Positions 8,386 to 18,000 of a DNA stretch of 64,000 nt are shown here, one piece after another. Each line of letters begins with the position of its first letter. The stretch's first letter is position 1. Location of the stretch: positions 1 to 64,000 of the forward strand of contig JAEUJW010000040.1 in NCBI GenBank assembly GCA_016793465.1, written 5' to 3'. The notes below the pieces were generated by a model. That model was not told where the DNA came from, did no database searches, and saw only the letters and a list, made by a program, of their open reading frames with translations. The stretch comes from Myxococcales bacterium. GTDB lineage: Bacteria; Myxococcota; Polyangia; Nannocystales; Nannocystaceae. A program made the position numbers and the translations under genes.

Positions 8386-11300
8386 GTGCCCCCGTGGTCG
8401 GCGCTCGCGCTCGTCTCACTGTTCTCGACGCTCGCGCTCCTCGTCACGGTCGCCACCTGGCGCCGGCGCCGAGCCACCCCGCGGCGGCTGTCCCTCCTGC
8501 TGGCCACGGCCGCCTGCGGCGCGATCGTCCTCGCGGCCGTCGACATCTCGATCCCCCTCCCGTCCGCGTTGTGCGTCCGTAGACTCGCCGCCGACGACCG
8601 CCCGCTCGCCGCGGCCCTTGCGGACACACTCGACGACTGGGGGTGGTGGTGGCGGCCGTGTCGCCGCCTGCAACTCGATGTCACGATCGACGACCTCGGC
8701 ACCCCCATCGACTTCGCCGCGCTCGCGGCGAGCGCGGCCGCCAGCTCCGTCGCCGTCGACGTCTCGCTCGCTGGCGCCGCCACCTGGCCCGGCGAAGCCC
8801 TCGAATGGGCCGTCGTCGCGGGCGACCACACCCGCCCGATCGACGCGCCCATCCCCGCTTCGATGAGCGACGCGGTCCATCCCCGCTTCGAGGGCGACCG
8901 CGTCACTCGACCGATCTGCGAGCTCGATCGAGACTCCGCCGATCACGGCCACGACACTCTCGACGAGCTGCTCGACGCGCGCACCGATCAGCAGAACACC
9001 GGCTTCCACCTGCTGCAATGCCGCCACCCGTCGCTGCCGAACGCCCCGCCGCTCTCCGCCTACGTGCACGTCACGCGGGGCGGCGTCGTGCTCGCGTCCT
9101 CGGATCCCCAGAATATCCAGGACATCACCCTCGGCACCAACGCCGACCACTTCGAACTTCTCCCACAGCTCGACGCTGTCGCGGAGGGCCACCCGAGCCT
9201 TGGCGCAGCATCCCTCCTCGTCCTCGACCGCCCGAAGCACCCCGCGAGCTGCCGTCAGGCGCAGACACTGCTGCAGCGCGGGGCGACCGTCGTCGTCGCC
9301 ATGCCCGAGGACAGCTTCTTTCGCGACTGCCCGCTACCGCTGACTCCGGCTCTCCTCACTCGATCCGGTGCTTCGATTCGCTTCGACCGCCGCCCGCGGC
9401 TCACCTATCTCCTCGACGACTTCGCCGACGATCTACGTGACCTCCCCGGCTTCCTCTTCCAGACCAACCGCCCCGGGCAAGTCACCTCTCCCATTCCTGC
9501 GGAAACATCTTCGAAGCTGCAACGCGAACAGGCCGTCGAGTCGTGCGGCGACGTCGCATCGACGCTGTTCAACATTCCGGCACCCTGCGAACCGACGACA
9601 GGCACGCCCCCCGATGATTTCGCCGCCATGCGGATCCCGGAGCTCCCGAGGTCGCACGCGTCGACGGACAAACAGCGCATCGATCGCAGCGCCCCCGAGT
9701 CCCGGCTGAAGCTCTACGACGAATCCCTCGCCGCCGCCGACGCCCGCGTCTATTGGGAGAACGAGACCGTCATCGTTTTCACCCACGACCCGCGCCCCAC
9801 GAAAGAATCTGCGTGGGCGCCATTCCTCGAGCGCGGCTTTCGCGTTCACCGCGCCCAGATCCGGGACCCCTACGGCCGCTCCCTCGGGCCCCTCCACAAG
9901 AAACCGCTCCCAGAGAAATCGTCGCCGAGCAAACTCGTCACCGAGATCACCGGACGCCTCGACTACCCCAGCCCCGCTCGACCCTGCGGAACCGAGACCG
10001 CGCGTTGCATCCCTGACATCAAATTCCCGGCGCGGGACGTACCGCAGACGAGGGCACAAACGAGTAAACTCGGTGGCAGATTTGCGGTCGACCTCGCCAC
10101 ACCCACCGAGGCCCCGGTGAGATTCGGCTGGTGGCTGCCCGCCCGCGAGCGCGTGCCCGGCGGGCTCGCATCCATCGTCACCACGACTGAGGACGCAGGC
10201 CTCGCCGCACGCCCCCTGGCGATCGGCGCGCTCGTCGGCCGCGGCCATCTTCTCTTCTTGAGCTATACGCCGTTCGACGCTGCGCCGGAATGGAAAGGCG
10301 CGCCCGCCCCGAATGACATCCTCGGCGGATACAAACCCATCGAGTCGCTCTACGCCGCCACCGAGCAGCAGCTCGTGCGTCTCGCGAGCCCCGTGCTGGC
10401 GGTCGAGCGCAAGCCGGACGGCGCCGTGTGGATCACACTCGACGCGGATCCGTCCCGGGTCTTTCCTTTCTCGCGCGTATTCCGCGAACGCGACGGTCGC
10501 CGAGAGATCCGCGCCCCGCTCGTGGATTTCCACGTCGCCCAGCGAACGCTCACCTACGCGTTGCCCGCCGCCGAGCTCCGCGGGCTGACGCGCTGCACCC
10601 CCTTCCTCGCGTCCAAGGACGGCTCCACGGAGCCAGAGCGGCACGACCCGATCCACGCCTGTCCGCCGGACCGCGACGCCGAAGCGGGCGTCGGCATCGA
10701 CGCCGCGACTGGCCTGCGCCTGCTCGCCCGCTACTCCGGCGGCTCACTCGGATCCGTCCCCGCGGGCGATGCCTTGCACACGCGGCCGCTCGGGCTCGGG
10801 TTGCTGTCGCTGCTCTTCCTGGTCGCCTGGGGCCGTCGCGCTGTCCGTCGGCTGTCCGCCCGCGTCGTTCGCCGTCGGATGCGTCGGCTCGAACACCACG
10901 CGCAGCGCCGCTACGACCCGCCGGACGCCGTCGCCGCCGCCGCCGGCGACTGGGATGGCCGCAGCTCGACCTGGCCGCGCACCGGCGCGTTCGGAGGGTT
11001 CCGGGCGATCGAGGCCGGCGATCGCCCGGACGCCGTCGTACTGCAGGACCTCGTGCTTCCGGCCCTCGGCGGACCGCGGCAGATGCCGAGGGTCGCCACG
11101 CGGATCGAAGAGGCGTCGCCCGCCGTCGTCGTGCTCGTCAACCTCGGCGCCTCGATGCGGGTGCCCGGCGGCATCAACCCGATCAAGGTCACGTTTGCCG
11201 GGCGAGTCGCGCTCCACCTCGCGGCCACCGCCTGGAAGATCGGCGGAGAGGTCACGATCCACGCCGTCGGCGTGCGGGACGACTGCGAGATCGTCGAGAC

Positions 11301-11757
11301 CACCCGCCTGAGCCCCGGCGCCGAGGCGCTGGACGGAGTGCGTCGGTGCCTCCGCCAGCGCCCTGCCAGCGGCCGCGCGCCCTGGCCTGAGGAGCTGCCG
11401 GAGTGTGGCGCCGTCGTCTATGTCTCCGACTTCCAGCTCGAGGACGCGTCGCGCATGCAGCAGTGGCTCGCCCGCCTCGAGGGCGCGGGCATCCGCGCGG
11501 GCGGCGTCCTGATCTACAGCCCGGTCGAGTTCACGATGATCGAGGGCGGCCGCCTCGCCGGCTCCGCCGCCTGGGCAGAGCGCGCTGACTGGGACCCCGA
11601 CGATGTGTTCGCCGCCTTCGACCGGCGGCGCGGCGCCATCGAACACATCTTCGACACCGTGACCACGGGCGGCCTCGTCGTCGCCTCCACCCACTTCAGC
11701 CAGGACGACCTCGAGATCGTCCTCGCGGGCGGGCGGCTCCTCCAGATCCTCCGGTGA
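8386..11757 (+). CDS. Large membrane protein with DUF58/VWA-like C-terminus
   Basis: The 1123-residue protein begins at GTG 8386, three bases after the MoxR stop. Two N-terminal membrane helices (about residues 5-20 and 35-55) precede a large extracytoplasmic region of some 700 residues, then a membrane segment at about 798-816 (LGLGLLSLLFLVAW) and a cytoplasmic tail. The tail contains DUF58/VWA-like features: a LVLPALGGPRQMPRV lead-in and a strand VVVLVNLGASM (about 925), then a VYVSDFQ strand near 1015. The canonical MIDAS Asp-x-Ser-x-Ser is replaced by Asn-x-Gly-x-Ser, so metal binding may be lost. Together with MoxR this resembles Bat-type operons that couple a cytoplasmic ATPase to an envelope module. 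What the extracytoplasmic part binds is unknown. Confidence 0.75.
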   Translation: MPPWSALALVSLFSTLALLVTVATWRRRRATPRRLSLLLATAACGAIVLAAVDISIPLPSALCVRRLAADDRPLAAALADTLDDWGWWWRPCRRLQLDVTIDDLGTPIDFAALAASAAASSVAVDVSLAGAATWPGEALEWAVVAGDHTRPIDAPIPASMSDAVHPRFEGDRVTRPICELDRDSADHGHDTLDELLDARTDQQNTGFHLLQCRHPSLPNAPPLSAYVHVTRGGVVLASSDPQNIQDITLGTNADHFELLPQLDAVAEGHPSLGAASLLVLDRPKHPASCRQAQTLLQRGATVVVAMPEDSFFRDCPLPLTPALLTRSGASIRFDRRPRLTYLLDDFADDLRDLPGFLFQTNRPGQVTSPIPAETSSKLQREQAVESCGDVASTLFNIPAPCEPTTGTPPDDFAAMRIPELPRSHASTDKQRIDRSAPESRLKLYDESLAAADARVYWENETVIVFTHDPRPTKESAWAPFLERGFRVHRAQIRDPYGRSLGPLHKKPLPEKSSPSKLVTEITGRLDYPSPARPCGTETARCIPDIKFPARDVPQTRAQTSKLGGRFAVDLATPTEAPVRFGWWLPARERVPGGLASIVTTTEDAGLAARPLAIGALVGRGHLLFLSYTPFDAAPEWKGAPAPNDILGGYKPIESLYAATEQQLVRLASPVLAVERKPDGAVWITLDADPSRVFPFSRVFRERDGRREIRAPLVDFHVAQRTLTYALPAAELRGLTRCTPFLASKDGSTEPERHDPIHACPPDRDAEAGVGIDAATGLRLLARYSGGSLGSVPAGDALHTRPLGLGLLSLLFLVAWGRRAVRRLSARVVRRRMRRLEHHAQRRYDPPDAVAAAAGDWDGRSSTWPRTGAFGGFRAIEAGDRPDAVVLQDLVLPALGGPRQMPRVATRIEEASPAVVVLVNLGASMRVPGGINPIKVTFAGRVALHLAATAWKIGGEVTIHAVGVRDDCEIVETTRLSPGAEALDGVRRCLRQRPASGRAPWPEELPECGAVVYVSDFQLEDASRMQQWLARLEGAGIRAGGVLIYSPVEFTMIEGGRLAGSAAWAERADWDPDDVFAAFDRRRGAIEHIFDTVTTGGLVVASTHFSQDDLEIVLAGGRLLQILR

Positions 11758-11761
11758 CCCG

Positions 11762-13306
11762 ATGCTGCCTGCCCCCCTCCTCGCCCTCGCCTCCGGAACC
11801 GCAGCGACCCTGATCTGGATCGCGTGCCTCGGCCTCGCGGCGCTCGCGGTCATCCTTTACTTCCCGCAGCGATTCTCGGGGCCGCTCACCGACCGCGAGC
11901 GACGCGCCGCGCACGGCGGGCTCCGCCGCGCCCGCGTCCTCGTGTTCGCCGCCCCGGTCGCCACCCTCGCGGGTTTCGTGCTACTGCTGCCGCCGATCGT
12001 CACCCTGCGCGTGCCCGACGACCCGGCTGCCGCCACCGCCGCGCCCGCGTCCTTCGCGTCGCGCCTCTCTTCCGTGGCGTTCGACCGGTCGACCGCCCGC
12101 TGGCTGGACGCCGTCCGCTGTCGGGTCCCACGCGGAGCCATCGGCGAGCGGGAGCTCGTCCAGGCCATCCTCGACGCCGCGAGCGCCGGCTTCGCCGTCC
12201 CACGGAACTGCGTCGCCCCGCCCGAGCTCGACCCGTGGGCGCGCGTCAGCATCGCGCTCAGCCTCGTCGAGGTCGCCACACGCACCTACATCCTCGCCGG
12301 CGTCGACATCCACGCCGGGCCTCGCCGCCAGGACCCCGATCCATGGGACATCATGGCCCACACCCTCGAGGCCCGCGGCATCGAGGCCCACGTCGGCCGG
12401 CGCGACCACGCGACCATGAACGAGACAGGCATCCTCCGCCTCGCCCGCGCACGCGTGCGCGGCGAGCAGATCGATGTCCACGCTCTGGTCGGCGCCTGCG
12501 CGCCTGGCTTCGACGGCCGCCTGCTCCACCCCGACGGCCGCGTCGCCGTCCCGGCCTGCACCCTCACACCGAGCCTGCCCTGCGACCCGTCCGCGGCCCG
12601 ACAGATGCTCACCATGCACGCCTCTTGCCCGGGGTTCACCCCTGCGGAGCACGCCGGCGGCCTCTTCCTCGCGGCCGGTCAGGGCGAGACCCCGCTCCGC
12701 CTCGACCTCGAGGGCCCGATCGGTGTCTTCGTCCGCGAGCCGTCGGACCGCCGCCGTTTCGGCGATGCCGTGAAGGCCACGTCCGACGCCTTCGCCGACG
12801 AGCTGAAGCGTCGCGCCCTCCGCAGGCTCGCCCTGGTCGACGACGCGGCGATCGAACTCTCTCTCGGCGCATCGATCGTGCTTCGCGGCCCGCGTCCGCT
12901 CGATCCCGGCTGCCGCGCACCCGACGATCACGGCCCGTTCTCGTGGGCCGGCATGCACCCTCCGCATATCATGCCCGGCGACCGCAGCATCACCCTCACG
13001 GCGTCCTCCGACACCGTCCTCACCGACCGCCTCGACACCCTGCGCGAAGCCAATGACCCCACCGAGTTCCTCGCCCTCATGACCACGATCACCTGGGCTG
13101 CGAACGCCCTCGAGACCGGCATCTGCCGGGAACGCGAGGAGCCCCCCGCCAGCGCCCCGCGACCTCCCCGCCCGCTGCTGACGCTTGCGGAGATCGACCT
13201 CGTGTCCGCGGCCTTGCGCCGCGATCGCGAAGCCGTTGGTCTCGTCCTGCTCGCGCTGGCGATCCTCTCGCTGGCTCTCGGCCTGCGCCGCAGTGCCGGT
13301 GACTGA
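11762..13306 (+). CDS. Integral-membrane protein closing the MoxR operon
   Basis: The 514-residue product has membrane helices at about residues 8-30 and 58-80 and another near the C-terminus (about 488-506, VLLALAILSLALGL), so a large central region of about 400 residues lies outside the membrane. That region has several conserved-looking Cys (CRVPRG, NCVAPPELD, CAPGFDGR, CTLTPSLPCDPS), consistent with an exported disulfide-bonded fold. Four bases separate it from the upstream gene. I do not recognise the family. It probably completes a membrane complex with the 8386-11757 protein, both being driven by the MoxR ATPase. Confidence 0.7.
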   Translation: MLPAPLLALASGTAATLIWIACLGLAALAVILYFPQRFSGPLTDRERRAAHGGLRRARVLVFAAPVATLAGFVLLLPPIVTLRVPDDPAAATAAPASFASRLSSVAFDRSTARWLDAVRCRVPRGAIGERELVQAILDAASAGFAVPRNCVAPPELDPWARVSIALSLVEVATRTYILAGVDIHAGPRRQDPDPWDIMAHTLEARGIEAHVGRRDHATMNETGILRLARARVRGEQIDVHALVGACAPGFDGRLLHPDGRVAVPACTLTPSLPCDPSAARQMLTMHASCPGFTPAEHAGGLFLAAGQGETPLRLDLEGPIGVFVREPSDRRRFGDAVKATSDAFADELKRRALRRLALVDDAAIELSLGASIVLRGPRPLDPGCRAPDDHGPFSWAGMHPPHIMPGDRSITLTASSDTVLTDRLDTLREANDPTEFLALMTTITWAANALETGICREREEPPASAPRPPRPLLTLAEIDLVSAALRRDREAVGLVLLALAILSLALGLRRSAGD

Positions 13307-13346
13307 AGACTGAAACGTCCACCATCTGAGCAGCGGCCTCTACGAC

Positions 13347-13376
13347 CCTCCCGAATGCGTTACGCATCCGAAGAGG
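13347..13376. terminator. Hairpin between convergent operons
   Basis: ATGCG-TTA-CGCAT (13355-13367) sits inside a flanking CCTC/GAGG pair, in the 95-bp gap between the 3' ends of the MoxR operon and the STAND operon. The placement fits a bidirectional terminator. The core stem is short, so support is moderate. Confidence 0.4.
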
Positions 13377-13401
13377 AGTGACGGTGGGAGGGGTCGAGTC
13401 G

Positions 13402-15066
13402 TCACTCGAGAACCTCCGGCGGGTCGGCGGTCCAGGCTCCGTTGCCGAACGTCGCACGCTGCACCGCAATGGTGAAGCGTTGCCAGGACTCGTCGATCGC
13501 GGTCCCGCGATCGCGTCGAACCTCGACCCGTGTCGACCCCGGAAGCGGGGACGACACGGCCGGCGAGCGGGCCAGGTGGAGCACCGCGTTCGGCCCCTCG
13601 AACCACCCCAGCCGAACGAGCCGGGCGTCCGGAGCACCGGGTCCAAGCACCAGCCGCACACCCGCGCGATACAAGGACCGCTGCAGGTCGGTGGACGCGA
13701 GCAGCCGATCGCACATCGCCGGCGAGCGCAGCACGGCTATCCGCACGCCATCCGCGAGCGGGAGCTCCGGTACCCGTGTGGTCGTGTCGGACAGCACCAG
13801 CACCACGACGTTCGCATCGGGATAGGCCAGGACCTCATCGGCGCCGCCGGCTCCCACGACGATGTGCAGGGGGGAGTCGCGGGCGAAGCACGGGTGCTCC
13901 GTCGTCGGCCCGGGGTGATCGTCGGCGCCGGCGCAGATCGTCAGGTGGGGGCCGTGTCCCTGGCGGCAGCGTGTGCGCATATCGTCAACGAGGCTGGCCA
14001 GCGTCGTCGGGTCGAGCGGTCCGGCCAGGTGTTCGATCCGCACTGGAGAGAAGGCTGCGGAGACGACTGGGTCGGCGACTCGCATCTGGCCGTCGTGTTC
14101 GCCGACCAGCCCGACCCCGAGCAACGTCGGGTCTCTGCGACCCACCCCCCACGCGATGTCTCGCACCATCTGCCGCTGCGCAGCGGTATAACTGTCGTGA
14201 AACGCGAAATGCAGGTAGCGCTCGAGTTCGCAGAGCTCGCGGATCCGGCACGAGAGCGCGGCCACGTCGGCGTACGCCCCGCTCGCGTGGGTGGCGAGCA
14301 GCCACTCGAGAAGAAACGCGCTGCGGCGCCAGGTCCAGGGGAGCTCGTCGAACAGCTTGCTGGCGGCCTCCGTTCGCGCGGCCATACGCGCCGCCTCCTC
14401 GTCGGTCAGTGGGGAGATGTACCGCAGCGACTTCTCATGCAAGCGACCGCCAACGTCGGCAGCCTGCAGGGCCGCGCGCTCGGCCGGGGTGAGCGCGAGG
14501 ACCACCGACACGCCGCGCTTGCACAGCACCTCGCACCCCGCGAGAAACTTCGCCGGGTCGCGCCCGTCACCCGCACGGAACTGCGGCTCGTCGACCAGCA
14601 GGACGGTCGCCTTGCCGCGCGGAGGCCACTGTTCGACCCGACGGAGTTCGACGTACTTCGCCCGATCGCCGTGTTGGTGTTCGAGGGCCTTGAGCACCCA
14701 GGTCTTCCCGCTGCGGCGGGCTCCGACCAGCAGCCACAGCACGCCGTGCGAGGGTGGGCGGGCGACCAGTCGCGCGAGCTCGGCGTGGTCGCGCACGTCG
14801 AACGCAGGGTCGTAGCCGCGGTCGCGTTCGAAGGTCGGTAGATCCGCCGGGAGGCCGGCCCGGGGCAATCGCGCGTGCAGCGTCTCCGCGGCCAGTCTGT
14901 GCCGAGACACCAGTGCTGCGGCCGCGTCGGCGAGCGCCTCGAGGGACGCGATCTCACCCGGCAGTTCGCGGCGAAAGACGTCGCCATCCGGCCCGGCCAC
15001 GAGGAACCTCCGCAGACCTGCAGGGCTGCGGAACCGATCGGTGAGCAACTTCGGATCGAACGTCAT
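13402..15066 (-). CDS. STAND-like ATPase with effector-associated-domain-like N-terminus
   Basis: A 554-residue P-loop protein. Its N-terminal 75 residues (LLTDRFRSPAGLRRFLVAGP, then RELPGEIASLEALADAAAAL) form an all-helical segment with the Leu-Pro-Gly signature of effector-associated domains (EADs) from bacterial conflict systems. The ATPase core has Walker A VGARRSGKTW (about 115) and Walker B ATVLLVDEPQF (about 152), and a wHTH-like region follows at about 290-370. The rest (about 380-554) may be a sensor or effector domain, with VVLVLSDTTTRVPEL and VLHLARSPAV. It starts inside the stop of the upstream nitrilase-NACHT gene (ATGA, 15066-15063), so the two are co-translated. EADs recruit matching adaptors, so this gene may provide the signal transfer of the system. 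Confidence 0.75.
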   Translation of the reverse strand: MTFDPKLLTDRFRSPAGLRRFLVAGPDGDVFRRELPGEIASLEALADAAAALVSRHRLAAETLHARLPRAGLPADLPTFERDRGYDPAFDVRDHAELARLVARPPSHGVLWLLVGARRSGKTWVLKALEHQHGDRAKYVELRRVEQWPPRGKATVLLVDEPQFRAGDGRDPAKFLAGCEVLCKRGVSVVLALTPAERAALQAADVGGRLHEKSLRYISPLTDEEAARMAARTEAASKLFDELPWTWRRSAFLLEWLLATHASGAYADVAALSCRIRELCELERYLHFAFHDSYTAAQRQMVRDIAWGVGRRDPTLLGVGLVGEHDGQMRVADPVVSAAFSPVRIEHLAGPLDPTTLASLVDDMRTRCRQGHGPHLTICAGADDHPGPTTEHPCFARDSPLHIVVGAGGADEVLAYPDANVVVLVLSDTTTRVPELPLADGVRIAVLRSPAMCDRLLASTDLQRSLYRAGVRLVLGPGAPDARLVRLGWFEGPNAVLHLARSPAVSSPLPGSTRVEVRRDRGTAIDESWQRFTIAVQRATFGNGAWTADPPEVLE

Positions 15067-18000
15067 GACGCCGTCCCGAGGATACTGCGCCGAAGCCAGT
15101 CGTAGAACGGAGGGTCGGGCACCCACCGCCCCTCGTGGACGAGGCCGGCGGCACCGAGCAGGGTCCGCTGCAGCAACGACAGTCCGTGGAGCGCGGGGGG
15201 GGCGTCGAGCGTCCAGTCGTCCCGCGCGAACAATCGCCGGATCAGCGCCTGCGTCGCCTCGGGCAGTTCGCCCCAGCGGTCGCGGAAGACCGCGAACCAT
15301 CGGTCGAGCAGCTCGCCCTCGTACAGGTCTCGCAGTCCGGCCGGGTCTACGAACGCCCGACGATCCTCGACTCGTGCCCGCTGGACCAGCGCGTAGCCCA
15401 TCGCCTGCATGTAGAACGGCCACGGACCACACAACCGGACGACCCGGGCGGCCAGTGCCGCGTCGAGGGCGACGTCCGGCGGCGCGGTGTCGACGAGCAG
15501 GCGCTCGGCATCGGCGACCGAGATCGGGCCGAGGTCGAGGGTCAGCACATCGTTGCCGTACGAGGAACCCGGGGCGATCTGCGCCGCATGGTCGATGACC
15601 CGCTCCCAGTCGCGGTGGGTGCCGGCGTACACGAGGCTGGCCAGGCGGTCCTGCCCGAGCCCGCGGAGCAGCGCGAACACCCCGGGCTCGGCCCCCAGTA
15701 GGCCGGCGACCTCGTCGAGCAAATAGGTCGGCCGCGGTCCATTCTCCAGCCGTCGCTGGAGCTCCTGGAACGGTCGATCCACGGTAGCGAGCGTCGGGTC
15801 CAGCCTACGCGCCAGGTCGTCCTCACTGCGGAGCACAGCACCGGCGAGATCGAGCACGCGCGCGTGCGGGGCGCAGCGCACGAGCCGGCGCACGAGCGAG
15901 GTCTTGCCGGCCCGACGCGGCCCGCGGACCACTATCGGCCGGGCCTGCGCGACCAGGCCGAGCAGTTCCTCGAGCAGGTCAGCACGTCCTGCGAGCACGA
16001 TGTCCTCGGGGACAGGTGTGCCGGGCAGGAACGGGTTGATGCGTGGTGAGGGCGGTTCATCCGGGGCGCTTGCAACGGTCCGAGGGCGGGCCTCGGACAC
16101 GATATCAAGGGTGCCATTCGAGATCGGCGCCGCGAGCCACCCGCGGGCCTTGAGTTCGGCCATCGGGTCGTCCTGCGAAAGGTCGCCCGCAAGGGCAGCG
16201 GCGACGCGGTCGGGGCGCTCTAGCACACGGCGGAGGCCAGCGAGCGGGAGGTCGGCGGTACCGTCGGTACGCGGTACTCGGACGCGTAGCGGGGTCACGT
16301 TATCATCGGCACCCGTGTAGAATCCGCCCGGGGTGAGAGCGATGCCGGGAGGCCCGTACAAGGATGCGAGGCAGCGCCAAGTTTCAATGGTTCCGCTGAC
16401 ATCGATACGCATCCAGATGCGCACGGTATTGTCGGAGCTGGCGGACGCGAGACGATGTTCGTCTGGCGACCACCCAACGCACCATACCGAATCTTCATGG
16501 CCGAGGAGGGATGAGAGACAGTCACCGGAATCAGCGTCCCAGATTCGTACGGTGTTGTCGGAACTGGCGGACGCGAGGCGACGATTGTCGGGTGACCAAG
16601 CCACCGAATGCACTCCGTCTTTGTGGCCGAGGAGGGATTTTTGACAGTCGCCCGAGGCGGCGTCCCAGATGCGCACGGATTTGTCGTCGCTGGCGGTGGC
16701 GAAGCGGAGCTCGTCTGGGGACCACGCCACCGACTTCACCGCGAGTTCGTGTCCTCGGAGGACAAGACGGCAGGCTCCAGAGGTGGCGTCCCAAATTCGC
16801 ACCGTCTTGTCGTCACTCGCGGAGGCAATGCGATGTCCGCCCGGCGACCATGCCACCGACCGTACCCAACCTGTATGGCCGAGGAGGGAGGAGAGACAAG
16901 CGCCGGAGGTGACATCCCAGATCCGTACCACGTCGTCGAAACCGGCGGAGGCCAGGCGTTGACCGTCCGGCGACCACGTCACATATCTTACCTCATGTTC
17001 GTGGTCGAAGCGGGCAGGGAGGCCGGCTCCGGTGGCGGCATTCCAAATACGTATCGATTTATCAGCGCTTACGGAAGCAAGACGATGCCCATCCGGAGAC
17101 CATGCCACGGATCCCACCCAATTTTCATGGCCGCGGAGAAGGAATAGACAGGCGCCAGAGGCGGTGTCCCAGATGCGCACGGATTTGTCGATGCTGGCCG
17201 AGGCGAGGCGATGGCCGTCCGGCGACCATGCCACAGACGTCGCCCCATATGCGCGATCGAGGCGTGAGAGGCAGACGCCGGAGGCGGTGTCCCAGACACG
17301 CACGGATTTGTCGTTGCTTGCAGTGGCAAGACGACGCCCGTCTGGCGACCATGTTATGAACAATACCGTATATTCGTGCCCCAGAAGAGAGAACAGGTAG
17401 TCGCCGGAGGTAGTGTCCCAGATGCGCACGGATTTGTCGCTGCTGGTGGAGGCGAGCTGACGCCCGTCCGGTGACCAAGCTACAGAAAACACCGCGCCAT
17501 CGTGGCCAAGGAGGGAGGATAGACAGACTCCGGAGGCGACGTCCCAGATGCGCACGGATTTGTCGCGGCTGGCGGAGGCGAGGCGACGCCCGTCCGGCGA
17601 CCATGCTACGGACAACACTGCGTCTTTGTGGCCGCGGATGGAGGAAAGGCAGGCACCTAAGGTGGCGTCCCAGATGCGAACGGATCTGTCGCTACTCGCG
17701 GAGGCTAGACGGCACCCGTCCGGTGACCACACCGCGGACAACACCCCATCCTCGTGGCCGAGGATGGAGGTAAGGCAGACACCGGAGGCGGCGTCCCATA
17801 TCCGAACAGAATTGTCGTCGCTCGCGGAGGCGAGGTATCGTCCGTCTGGCGACCATGCCACGGACCACACCGCATTTTCGTGGTCTTGAAGGCAGAAGAG
17901 GCAAGCGCCGGAAGCGGCGTCCCATATACGCACGGATTTATCTTCGCTGGCAGAGGCGAGGCGCCGTCCATCTGGCGACCATGCCACGGACTGCACCACA

